Assembly: GCA_963681505.1 (NCBI GenBank) | Contig: OY811976.1 | Location: 1,283,812 to 1,347,811, forward strand | Reading direction: 5' to 3' | Source of the DNA: Eunapius fragilis | Taxonomy: Eukaryota; Porifera; Demospongiae; Spongillida; Spongillidae | DNA: 64,000 bases | Part shown: piece by piece, positions 44,562 to 55,700 of the stretch | How the letters are laid out: each line of letters opens with the position of its first letter | How positions within the stretch are numbered: position 1 is the stretch's first letter | Notes under the pieces: model-generated | Seen by the model: the letters and a program-made list of their open reading frames with translations, nothing else | What the model was told of the DNA's origin: nothing | Database searches by the model: none | Made by a program: the position numbers and the translations under genes

Positions 44562-45569
44562 ATGTCTTGAATTTTATTAAATACAGAGTACGGCAAGGAT
44601 CTTGATGATGAAATCAAAACAGACACAAGCTTCTGTCTTAAGAGTCTGTTGCTTGCCCTGATCCAGGTGTGCTGCCCCCCACTAGACCTATTCCATACGC
44701 TTCATACCCCTCTTGTCTCCCAACCTGCAGGGGAAGAGAGATGAAGGTATCACCGTGAGCATTTCGTCGGCCAAGAAGGAGGCCCAAGAGCTACTCAAGA
44801 CTGGCATACAGTCCTGGGGAGTGGAGGGGTCAAAGTTCAACCTCCTCATGCAAACCAGAAGCTATCCACAGTTGAAGGCCACATTTGAGGAGTACAGCAA
44901 GGTACTATAACTAGTTAGCTAGCCACTACATTTTGGTACACTTACTAGTTAGCTAGCCACTACATTTTGGCATTATTAACTAACTAGCTAGCCACTACGT
45001 TTTGTTGCTACACACGTGACTGCTCCTCCTCCTCCTCAAATGCTCTTTAGCTAACACACATGGACGTCAGTGCTAGCATTGATCAGTCTGAATTTTCAGC
45101 TGAAGAAAAGACAGCACTCAAGGCCTTCGGTCAGTCTCTTTTTGTTGCATTTTTGACTGATAAATTTATTTACAGTTATTGGTAGCATTGTGTGCTTGTT
45201 GATAGCAAACTATCTTGCTGGAAACCATAGGTCTAATGGGACCAATAGAGCTCTAGGTTTAGGTTTAGGGTTAGCTCAAGGTTTAGGGTTAGCTCTAGGT
45301 TTAGGTTTGGGGCTGTCCATAAAGTAAGTCACACGCAAGGGGGAGGGGGGGAGGGGGGTGTCTCAGTCAGCGTGACGATGCATACATTAAGTATACCATC
45401 AGTATGGGATAATGGTGACGAGGGGGGGGGGGGGGTCCATAATGGTCAAAAAAAGCGTGATGTACTTTATGGACAGCCCCTTTAGGGTTAGCTCAAGGTT
45501 CTACTAATTCTCAATACGTGTGATGTATCATGTGTCTCCATGTAACCTTGGCTACATGTGGTGTGTCAC

Positions 45570-45601
<32 letters not shown>

Positions 45602-46116
45602 AATTATCCATTGTTATGTCCATCATACAGTTCAGTGCATCAAAGAACGACCTAGCTTCTTCGCAGAGCGACTACACGACAGCTTTAAGGGAACACTGTC
45701 CGATGACACCACCATTATAAGGATACTGGTAGCAAGATCAGAGGTGAGAGGGATGGTGGGTGAGGGAGGGGTGGGAGGGGTGGGTGGGGGATGGAAGGGG
45801 TGGGAGGGGTGGTGGGTAAGGGGGGGTGGGAGGGATGATGGGTGAGGGAGGGATGGGGGATGGTGAGTGAGGGAGGGATGGTGGGTTGAGGGGTGAGGAG
45901 GGGAGGGTAACGCTTCAGGTGCCCTTCGAGAATGCACTCTGCACTCGTTTAACATTATTCATATACCCCCTCCCCCCTCCTCCCACCAAGACTGATCTGG
46001 TTGACATCAGGCGAAGATTCGAGGAGCTATACCACAAGACCTTGGCCCAAGCTATTCAAGACAACACATCCGGAGACTACCGCGCCGTACTGAAAGCCCT
46101 AGTTGGAGAAAAGTGA
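41373..46116 (+). CDS. Annexin (four-repeat, calcium-dependent phospholipid-binding protein)
   Basis: Ten exons: 41373-41402, 41702-41792, 42063-42181, 43936-44106, 44326-44359, 44587-44666, 44731-44901, 45051-45129, 45631-45743 and 45991-46116. Phases fit throughout and give 337 aa. Exon 1 encodes a ten-residue head, MATSEAPLVP. Four annexin repeats follow. Repeat I (ISILTARSNAQRQDI) has an odd SLLLPSQ segment where the loop usually is. Repeat II has the clearest calcium loop, KGVGVDEKAFIEIICTRSN. Repeat III contains WGVEGSKFNLLMQTRS. Repeat IV contains TIIRILVARSETDL and ends LKALVGEK. It should bind acidic membrane surfaces when calcium rises. Loops in I, III and IV look degenerate, so calcium affinity may be low. 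I cannot assign a vertebrate subtype. Upstream of exon 4, in-frame acceptor copies might add 11-residue units. The exon 3 acceptor is inferred from phase. Confidence 0.93.
41450..41700. repeat. CCACCTCTGCCCA repeat in annexin intron 1
   Basis: Tandem 12-base pyrimidine-rich units run directly into the exon 2 acceptor (CACCCCTGCAG at 41701). Confidence 0.9.
41805..42035. repeat. 28-bp minisatellite in annexin intron 2
   Basis: About eight copies of CAATACTGTATTAACCCCTT followed by CACTCTCC. It begins about 12 bases after the exon 2 donor. Confidence 0.9.
42697..43512. repeat. 24-bp minisatellite in annexin intron 3
   Basis: About 34 copies of CTCACCTTACCAAAGGTCCT followed by GCCC, differing mainly at two positions. 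Long ORFs on both strands (LTLPKVLP and RTFGKVRG repeats) are artefacts of a 24-base stop-free unit. Other intron 3 content: G-runs near 42307 and C-runs near 42603. Confidence 0.95.
43605..43935 (+). repeat. 33-bp repeat carrying splice acceptors, upstream of annexin exon 4
   Basis: About ten copies of GATAACCATTCACATGTGTA followed by CCCTCCTCCCCAG. Each ends in a pyrimidine tract plus CAG, and the last one is the exon 4 acceptor. Units are 33 bases, stop-free and in frame with exon 4, reading DNHSHVYPPPQ. Confidence 0.9.
44107..44290. repeat. GT tract and GGTTGGGGCACGTGGGTGT repeat in annexin intron 4
   Basis: A GT microsatellite starts at the donor of exon 4 and grades into a 20-base minisatellite. 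Confidence 0.9.
44486..44562. repeat. CA microsatellite in annexin intron 5
   Basis: About 37 uninterrupted CA units. Confidence 0.95.
45309..45480. mobile_element. 172-bp miniature inverted-repeat element in annexin intron 8
   Basis: The left end GGGGCTGTCCATAAAGTAAG and the right end GTACTTTATGGACAGCCCC are inverted repeats of about 20-24 bases. The core is G-rich and non-coding. Flanks are TTAGGTTT-type short repeats, so the exact target duplication is unclear. Confidence 0.8.
45750..45905. repeat. G-rich repeat in annexin intron 9
   Basis: GGGAGGGGTGGGAGGGGTGG and GATGGTGGGTGAGGGA units starting right after the donor of exon 9. Confidence 0.85.
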
Positions 46117-46784
46117 TGATGCTATATCGCATGTAGCAACTGTACGAGATTTAGTGCATAGCGGGCGTGTTACACACTTTAGATTTGCGCATAGGGATGT
46201 TTACCAAGTAGCTTTGTTCACATTTATTATCTATATGTGCTCAGTTTTAAAAAAATTCCAAAAAAGGCAAACGCAGATTATCAATTCGAGGGTGTATTAA
46301 ATTCTCGACTGCAAATATGGTATATCACAACTTTGCGCATGCGCTGTGCGTGTTTCACGTGTGCAAATGGCGCTCGTCTGAAACTCTTAAGTATTATTGA
46401 TGGTTTTATCTCCTCTTCTAAGCTGACCAATCGTTAAAGGTGAGAATGAAGCTAAGAGCAGGTTTATATTACCCAATTCTGTGGCCAAAGGGAAGTAAAT
46501 AGCTGTAAGCGTGTGGTAATTTTTAAAAGCTAACAGCTATTTGTGAATTCCACACAGACGCAGATAGTTAAGCATTTCATCGTACGCACCGCCGCATAAG
46601 GGACTGCGACTAAAGGATCGAAACGTGGTCTATTGGGTTGTGTAATTTTTAAATAAATCATGTGCTTCGGTTGCACTTTAATTGGAATAGCAGCACGCCC
46701 CCGCGATAGCGCGAACGGTGCTTTGGTTTGTTCTAACGGTTCGCAGATAGAAAGCCTCTGTTGTATTTTAGAATCAACACAGCG
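46117..46784. other. Annexin-to-G3BP intergenic region
   Basis: About 670 bases between two genes on the same strand. It must contain the annexin 3' end and the G3BP promoter. I see no clear TATA or polyadenylation signal that I would annotate. Confidence 0.5.
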
Positions 46785-49700
46785 ATGGAGAGCACTTCCG
46801 AATCCCGCGTTGTCGGCAATGCCTTCGTCCAACAGTACTACATACTGATGCACAAAGACCCTGGCCAGCTACATCGCTTCTATCTAGAGCAGTCGTCGTT
46901 CGTGCACGGAGGAGCGGAGCTAGGAAGTGAGAAGGCGGTCGTTGGACAAAAGGTGAGGGAGCCATGTGATCATCACGTGACGACGATCCCCGGGGGAATA
47001 GAGGGGGCTTTGATGTATGGGAACGGCTAAATTACAACAGCATCCCACTGTAGAGGTATCCATGGTGATGCAATCTGTCTCTATATTTGTACTTCTGTTG
47101 GTGCTTTGTGAACCAGTTAAGGTTACGTTCTTATGACCAAGTTGTTTGACAGCATTGAGTTAGCTGTTCTTGCCTGTGAACAGACGAATAACATCTGATC
47201 TAGTATTATACTGGTATAAGAACAAAAGGGAACGGTTTCTGAGAAAAAAAAATGGTACTTAGTATATAAATATGTAACGTTCAAAACTATTAATGCTGTC
47301 AACTTCAACTTATCAAGACACGCCATTTTTATACTTAAATTACTAGAGGTTATCCTAGAGGTTCAGAACTTGAACATCCTCTTCTGCAGGAGAGTACAAA
47401 TCACTTCACAATTGGTGTGTAGGTAGAAGAGTCCTCTCACAATTGATTTAATGGGATGCAGTTTGCCTAATTCATTGGCGGGAATCGAGCGGGGAAAATG
47501 TGCATGCACTTAGCACAGCTGCATGTTTGCAACAGGTAGATTAATGAGCAGGGCATATGAATGATGACTGAACTCTTTCTACTCATAAACCAATTGTGAA
47601 GTGATTTGGATTCTCCTGCAGAAGGATGTTTAAGTTTTGAGCCTCTAGGGGTAACCCCCATTGCATGTTCCCCTTCTAGGGGTAACCCCCTTTGCATGTT
47701 CCCCCTCTAAGGGTAACCCCTTTTGCATGTTCCCCCTCTAGGGGTAACCCCCTTTGCATGTTTCCCCTCTAGGAGGGGTAACCCCCTTTGCATGTTCTTT
47801 AGCGAAGTGATTAAAGGAATAAATTTTATTTGCTAGTATATAAATGGTGTGTCAGAACATAGGAAGTTGATGGTTGAATAGTTAAGATCTAGTTATTTGA
47901 GTTTTAATGTTACGAAACGATTCACGTTTGAATTGCAATGAACTTATAAATACTATTAACATTCTAACGCTTGAATTAGTCCCCCGGGTCATTGGATGTT
48001 CCCTGGGTCATTGGATGTTCCCCCGGGTCATTGGATGTTCCCCAGGTCATTGGCTGTTCCCTGGGTCATTGGATGTTCCCCGGGTCATTGGATGTTCCCC
48101 GGGTCATTGGATGTTCCCCGGGTCATTGGATGTTCCCCGGGTCATTGGCTGTTCCCCAGGTCATTGGCTGTTCCCCGGGTCATTGGATGTTCCCCCGGGT
48201 CATTGGATGTTCCCCGGGTCATTGGATGTTCCCCGGGTCATTGGATGTTCCCCGGGTCATTGGATGTTCCCCGGGTCATTGGCTGTTCCCATGTAGCTAG
48301 GGTGAACTGCTCACATATAGCTAGGGTGAACTGCTCACATGTAGCTAGGGTGAACTGCTCACATGTAGCTAAGGTGAACTGCTCACATGTAGCTAGAGTG
48401 AACTGCTCACATGTAGCTAGGGTGAACTGCTCACATGTAGCTAGGGTGAACTGCTCACATGTAGCTAGGGTGAACTGCTCACATGTAGCTAGGGTGAACT
48501 GCTCACATGTAGCTAGGGTGAACTGCTCACATGTAGCTAGGGTGAACTGCTCACATGTAGCTAGGGTGAACTGCTCACATGTAGCTAGGGTGAACTGCTC
48601 ACATGTAGCTAGGGTGAACTGCTCACATGTAGCTAGGGTGAACTGCTCACATGTAGCTAGGGTGAACTGCTCACATGTAGCTAGGGTGAACTGCTCACAT
48701 GTAGCTAGGGTGAACTGCTCACATGTAGCTAGGGTGAACTGCTCACATGTAGCTAGGGTGAACTGTTCACATGTAGCTAGGGTGAACTGCTCACATGTAG
48801 CTAGGGTGAACTGCTCACATGTAGCTAGGGTGAACTGGTCACATGTAGCTAGGGTGAACTGCTCACATGTAGCTAGGGTGAACTGCTCACATGTAGCTAG
48901 GGTGAACTGCTCACATGTAGCTAGGGTGAACTGCTCACATGTAGCTAGGGTGAACTGCTCACATGTAGCTAGGGTGAACTGCTCACATGTAGCTAGGGTG
49001 AACTGCTCACATGTAGCTAGGGTGAACTGCTCACATGTAGCTAGGGTGAACTGCTCACATGTAGCTAGGGTGAACTGCTCACATGTAGCTAGGGTGAACT
49101 GCTCACATGTAGCTAGGGTGAACTGGTCACATGTAGCTAGGGTGAACTGCTCACATGTAGCTAGGGTGAACTGCTCACATGTAGCCAGGGTGAACTGCTC
49201 ACATGTAGCTAGGGTGAACTGCTCACATGTAGCTAGGGTGAACTGCTCACATGTAGCTAGGGTGAACTGCTCACATGTAGCTAGGGTGAACTGCTCACAT
49301 GTAGCTAGGGTGAACTGCTCACATGTAGCTAGGGTGAACTGCTCACATGTAGCTAGGGTGAACTGCTCACATGTAGCTAGGGTGAACTGTTCACATGTAG
49401 CTAGGGTGAACTGCTCACATGTAGCTAGGGTGAACTGCTCACATGTAGCTAGGGTGAACTGCTCTCATGTAGCTAGGGTGAACTGCTCACATGTAGCTAG
49501 GGTGAACTGGTCACATGTAGCTAGGGTGAACTGCTCACATGTAGCTAGGGTGAACTGCTCTCATGTAGCTAGGGTGAACTGCTCACATGTAGCTAGGGTG
49601 AACTGCTCACATGTAGCTAGGGTGAACTGCTCACATGTAGCTAGGGTGAACTGCTCACATGTAGCCAGGGTGAACTGCTCACATGTAGCCAGGGTGAACT

Positions 49701-52700
49701 GCTCACATATAGCTAGGGTGAACTGCTCACATGTAGCTAAGGTGAACTGCTCACATGTAGCTAGGGTGAACTGCTCACATGTAGCTAGGGTGAACTGCTC
49801 ACATGTAGCTAGGGTGAACTGTTCACATGTAGCCAGGGTGAACTGTTCACATGTAGCCAGGGTGAACTGGTCACATGTAGCTAGGGTGAACTGCTCACAT
49901 GTAGCCAGGGTGAACTGGTCACATGTAGCTAGGGTGAACTGCTCACATGTAGCTAAGGTGAACTGCTCACATGTAGCTAGGGTGAACTGCTCACATGTAG
50001 CTAGGGTGAACTGGTCACATGTAGCTAGGGTGAACTGCTCACATGTAGCCAGGGTGAACTGGTCACATGTAGCTAGGGTGAACTGCTCACATGTAGCCAG
50101 GGTGAACTGGTCACATGTAGCTAGGGTGAACTGCTCACATGTAGCTAGGGTGAACTGCTCACATGTAGCCAGGGTGAACTGCTCACATGTAGCTAAGGGT
50201 GAACTGGTCACATGTAGCTAGGGTGAACTACTCACATGTAGCTAAGGGTGAACTGGTCACATGTAGCTAGGGTGAACTGCTCACATGTAGCTAGGGTGAA
50301 CTGCTCACATGTAGCTAGGGTGAACTGGTCACATGTAGCTAGGGTGAACTGCTCACATGTAGCTAGGGTGAACTGCTCACATGTAGCTAGGGTGAACTGC
50401 TCACATGTAGCTAGGGTGAACTGCTCACATGTAGCTAAGGTGAACTGCTCACATGTAGCTAGGGTGAACTGCTCACATGTAGCTAGGGTGAACTGCTCAC
50501 ATGTAGCTAGGGTGAACTGCTCACATGTAGCTAGGGTGAACTGGTCACATGTAGCTAGGGTGAACTGGTCACATGTAGCTAGGGTGAACTGCTCACATGT
50601 AGCTAGGGTGAACTGGTCACATGTAGCTAGGGTGAACTGCTCACATGTAGCTAGGGTGAACTGCTCACATGTAGCTAAGGTGAACTGCTCACATGTAGCT
50701 AGGGTGAACTGCTCACATGTAGCTAGGGTGAACTGCTCACATGTAGCTAGGGTGAACTGGTCACATGTAGCTAGGGTGAACTGCTCACATGTAGCTAAGG
50801 TGAACTGCTCACATGTAGCTAGGGTGAACTGCTCACGTGTAGCTAGGGTGAACTGCTCACATGTAGCTCGGGGGAACTGCTCACATGTAGCTAGGGTGAA
50901 CTGCTCACATGCGTGCTGTTGGTCACTTGGTTTAGCTTCCTTAAACCTTACTTAACTTCCTATTTTCAACCTTTGTTTCTCCATGGTAAAATAATTTTGT
51001 GGGGTCTTGCTCTAACGCTGTACCAGTAATGCAATGACTGACACCTCACTAGTTTCAGACCATAACTTTAGGCACGAGTGATCAGACGGATTCAAATTTG
51101 GTTTGTGGGTAGAGAAGTCCTTTTTTTTGCTGTTGGTACCCAGTGTCCATATGGTCAGAAAGAAGTTAACTATAAATAAAAGTGTTTTATATTCAGCTAC
51201 TGTTAGTATATCCTTCCCCACCCCCCAACTCCCTTTCCTTCTCTCCCTCCCTCCTCCCCCTCTCCCTTTCCCCCCCACCCCACCCCTGCAGGCCATCCAT
51301 GACAAGATTATGTCGCTGGGTCTAAACCAGGTGCACACCAGAATCAAGCAGGTGGAATCCCTCTCAACGCTCGGGGGAGGTATTGTCATCCAGGTGACGG
51401 GAGACCTCTCTGTAGGTGGGAAGCCATCGAGGGCATTTGTGCAGACGTTTGTACTGGCACCAACAAGTCCTAAGGTCTACTATGTGCACAACAGCATCTT
51501 CAGGTATCAGGTAAGTCAGGTCATAGGGCATCTGTTATGCCCCCAGCTGCTACTTCATTTGGCAGTAGTAAGGTATTATGTTTCCACCGAGGGAGTGGTT
51601 GTTCGTGTCTCTTTCTCCCCCCCCCCCCCCCCCCCCCAACCCCCAAAATCATATCAGTGTGTTACCATATTCTGAAATAACTGCCCCCATTCCCTCTCTA
51701 ACACCACTGACCCACCATTCCCTCCCTAACACCACTGACCCATCATTCCCTCCCTCACACCACTGACCCACCATTCCCTCACACCACTGACCCACCATTC
51801 CCTCCCTCACACCACTGACCCACCATTCCCTCCATAACACCACTGACCCACCATTCCCTCCCTCACACCACTGACCCACCATTCCCTCCCTCACACCACT
51901 GACCCACCATTCCCTCCCTCACACCACTGACCCACCATTCCCTCCCTTACACCACTGACCCACCATTCCCTCCCTAACACCACTGACCCACCATTCCCTT
52001 CCTAACACCACTGACCCACCATTCCCTCCCTAACACCACTCACCCACCATTCCCTCCCTCACACCACTGACCCACCATTCCCTCCCTCACACCACTGACC
52101 CACCATTCCCTCCCTCACACCACTGACCCACCATTCCCTCCCTAACACCACTGACCCTCCATTCCCTCCCTAACACCACTGACCCACCATTCCCTCCCTC
52201 ACACCACTGACCCACCATTCCCTCCCTCACACCACTGACCCACCATTCTCTCCCTCACACCACTGACCCACCATTCCCTCCCTCACACCACTGACCCACC
52301 ATTCCCTCCCTCACACCACTGACCCACCATTCCCTCCCTCACACCACTGACCCACCATTCCCTCCCTCACACCACTGACCCACCATTTCACCACTGACCC
52401 ACCATTCCCTCTCCAACACCACTGACCCACCATTCCCTCCCTCACACCACTGACCCACCATTCCCTCCCTCACACCACTGACCCACCATTCCCTCCCTAA
52501 CACCACTGACCCCCCATTCCCTCCCTCACACCACTGACCCACCATTCCCTCCCTCACACCACTGACCCACCATTCCCTCCCTCACACCACTGACCCACCA
52601 TTCCCTCTCTAACACCACTGACCCACCATTCCCTCCCTTACACCACTGACCCACCATTCCCTCCCTTACACCACTGACCCACCATTCCCTCACTCTTCCC

Positions 52701-55700
52701 CAGGATGATGATCTGGTCAGTGAGAGTGAGGCAGATGAGGGTTGTCATGGCGCTACTGAACATCCTGTGACCTCTGATACTGCCAGAGATGAGTACACAC
52801 CTTCTGGAGGGGACTCCACACCTGAAGATAGAGATAAAACCACGGCAACCGAGTACGAACATGTGATGAAGGAGGCTGAACAGGAGAGACCAGAGCAGGA
52901 GACGACCACCTGGGAGTCCTTCGGAGGTAGGTGGGCATTAAAAGAAAGGTGGGAGTCCTTTGGAGGTAGGAGGCATTAAAAGGAAGGTGGGGTCCGTTGG
53001 AGGTAGGTAAGCATTAAAAAGGGGGGAGTCCTTTGGAGGAAGGTGGGGTCCGTTGGAGGTAGGTAAGCATTTTAAAAAAAACATGATGTTATGGCTTTGT
53101 AGCCTTGGTGATTCGAGGTAGGCGTTGACTAAACATTTCACCATGCAGAATGAACGCAGAATCCCATGTGCTATATTTAGCACATGTGCTGAGCCTCCTC
53201 ACCACTCCCTCTATGTGATCGGCTTCTTAGATGTTGTACACACCTTGTAGGTGGATTGATGGTGTTTACAAATCGCTGGAGTGCACATGCTTCCTAAATG
53301 GTAGTAGCCATGACAACAAGTAGATGCAGTAGTGCTATTACACATTCACCATAAAGGTACTCTACCAAGTGGATGTTGAGGTTACGTGAAAGTGTGAAGG
53401 ATCAATGCAATGTTGAATAGCAACACCACTCCCACAGGTTTTTGGCTACACTAAGGGGCTTGTTGTTATGGCTACTAGCATTAGCTACTTATTGTCATGG
53501 CTACTAGCATTAGCTACTTGTTGTCATGACTACTAGCATTAGCTACTTGTTGTCATGGCTCCTACCATTAGACCCCCCCCATTATCAGCAGCAGCTGTCC
53601 ACAGCAATGTGCTTGCACCACAAGATGAGGTCATGCCTGGCCCCTGTGGGTGGATAGGTTCAGGGATCTACGGGGTTTAGTGTCCCCTAGTGGAGGCAGC
53701 TTTAAATGGCCCGAGGGGATTCTAAATCACGTGGATCCCAAAGGTGGCAGTGTGTAACGATTTATCGTATGGTACCTGCCCTCTGGCACACTTATGAAGG
53801 TCTGCCTACTGAGGCATAATTCAGGTTAACTAGCTTGATGGTTACATCTTTGATAGGCACTTTGTAAGCAAAGTTTACACAAGACAGGCCTTACCTTGCC
53901 CTTATATGGTATGGTGGCCTTACACGTTGGGGTTGTGCCTGTTCCATTTCCTTATTGGGTAAAAGTCACCTTGGTGATATTCTTACACAAGGATGTGTAT
54001 GTATGTGATGTGTGGTCATCAACATGTTATGACATGCGCTCCAATTGGAATCTTGTCTTGTCTTGTCTTGTCTTAGCTGTCCATAGAGAAAATATAGCGT
54101 GTATACATTTGTAACTAAGCAACTGCTGTGAGGCACAGCACATAATCCTCCAATACAGTAATGACCCCAACACACAAGTGCACACAATTGGCTCTTGTTT
54201 ATCATAACCGTGAATGCCTCCACAAATACAATGATACACAACCCGTACATAATCAGGTACCCCCCTCCCTCCCCGTACATGATCAGGTACATGATTAAAA
54301 GATACATATAAGTGTATTACAAAGATACTGACGTTTTAACGTTGAGCTTTTTTTGTTGTAAAGTTTTGGAGGTCACTTTGTAAGTGGTAGTCCATAGCAA
54401 CTGCTGTGATCACTGAGTTAGTTGGCTTCTCCATGACTGGGACTGTACCAGCCTTGTGGGTGTGCACGTGAGGGTTATGTGGGTGTGTGTTGGGGTCACT
54501 ACAGTATGCGACCTCTTTGCAGAGGTAGAGGGGACAGAGCCGCTGCAGAATGGTCAGCCTGGGGAAGAGGATGATGTCGTGGGTACTCCCCCTCCCCAAG
54601 ACTACTCCTCTCTGGAGCCGGCGGCAGCCATTGAAGTGATAGCGGAGGAGAGGTCAGCAGCTCCGCCCACCACTGCTGAGCCGAGGGAGGTGGAGGAAGT
54701 GGGGCAGAAGCAGCCCAAGTCCTGGGCTAGTTGCGTGTCCAAGAACACAGGGTCCACCGGTACAAAGCCACCATCATCATCATCATCAACGTCTGTGTCA
54801 ACTTCAACCAAGCCAGTACGTTGTGGCAGTGTGTGTGTTTGTGTGTGTTGCCCCTGTGAACGGTCAGAGGTGATATCCTTACTGAAGGAGGGAAGGCAGT
54901 ACTGAGGGAGGGATGGAGGGGGGTACTGAGGGAGGGAGGGGAGTACTGAGGGATGGAGGGAGTACTGAAGGATGGAGGGGAGTACTGAGGGAGGGAGGGG
55001 AGTACTGAGGGAGGGAGGGGGGTACTGAGGGAGGGGAGTACTGAGGGATGGAGGGGGGTACTGAGGGAGGGAGGGGAGTACTGAGGGATGGAGGGAGTAC
55101 TGAAGGATGGAGGGGAGTACTGAGGGAGGGAGGGGGGTACTGAGGGAGGGGAGTACTGAGGGATGGAGGGGAGTACTGAGGGAGGGAGGGGAGTACTGAG
55201 GGAGGGAGGGGAGTACTGAGGGAGGGAGGGGAGTACTGAGGGGTGGAGGGAGTACTGAGGGAGGGAGGGGAGTACTGAGGGAGGGAGGGGAGTACTGAGG
55301 GAGGGAGGGGAGTACTGAGGGATGGAGGGAAGTACTGAGGGATGGAGGGGAGTACTGAGAGATGGAGGGGAGTACTGAGGGAGGGAGGGGAGTACTGAGG
55401 GATGGAGGGGAGTACTGAGGGATGGAGGGGAGTACTGAGGGAGGGATGGAGGGGAGTACTGAGGGATGGAGGGGAGTACTGAGGGAGGGATGGAGGGGAG
55501 TACTGAGTGATGGAGGGGAGTACTGAGGGAGGGAGGGGAGTACTGAGGGATGGAGGGGAGTACTGAGGGATGGAGGGGAGTACTGAGGGATGGAGGGGAG
55601 TACTGAGAGATGGAGGAGTACTGAGGGAGGGGGGAGTACTGAGGGATGGAGGGGAGTACTGAGAGATGGAGGGGAGTACTGAGGGAGGAAGGGGAGTACT

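Noticed and set aside
48293..50915. Possible CRISPR array or other spacer-repeat system
   Set aside because: Units are contiguous with no unique spacers, and the genome is eukaryotic.
47996..50955. 741- and 235-residue ORFs with SHVARVNC repeats
   Set aside because: They translate the 24-base intronic minisatellite, whose length is a multiple of three and lacks stops. They lie between proven G3BP exons 1 and 2.
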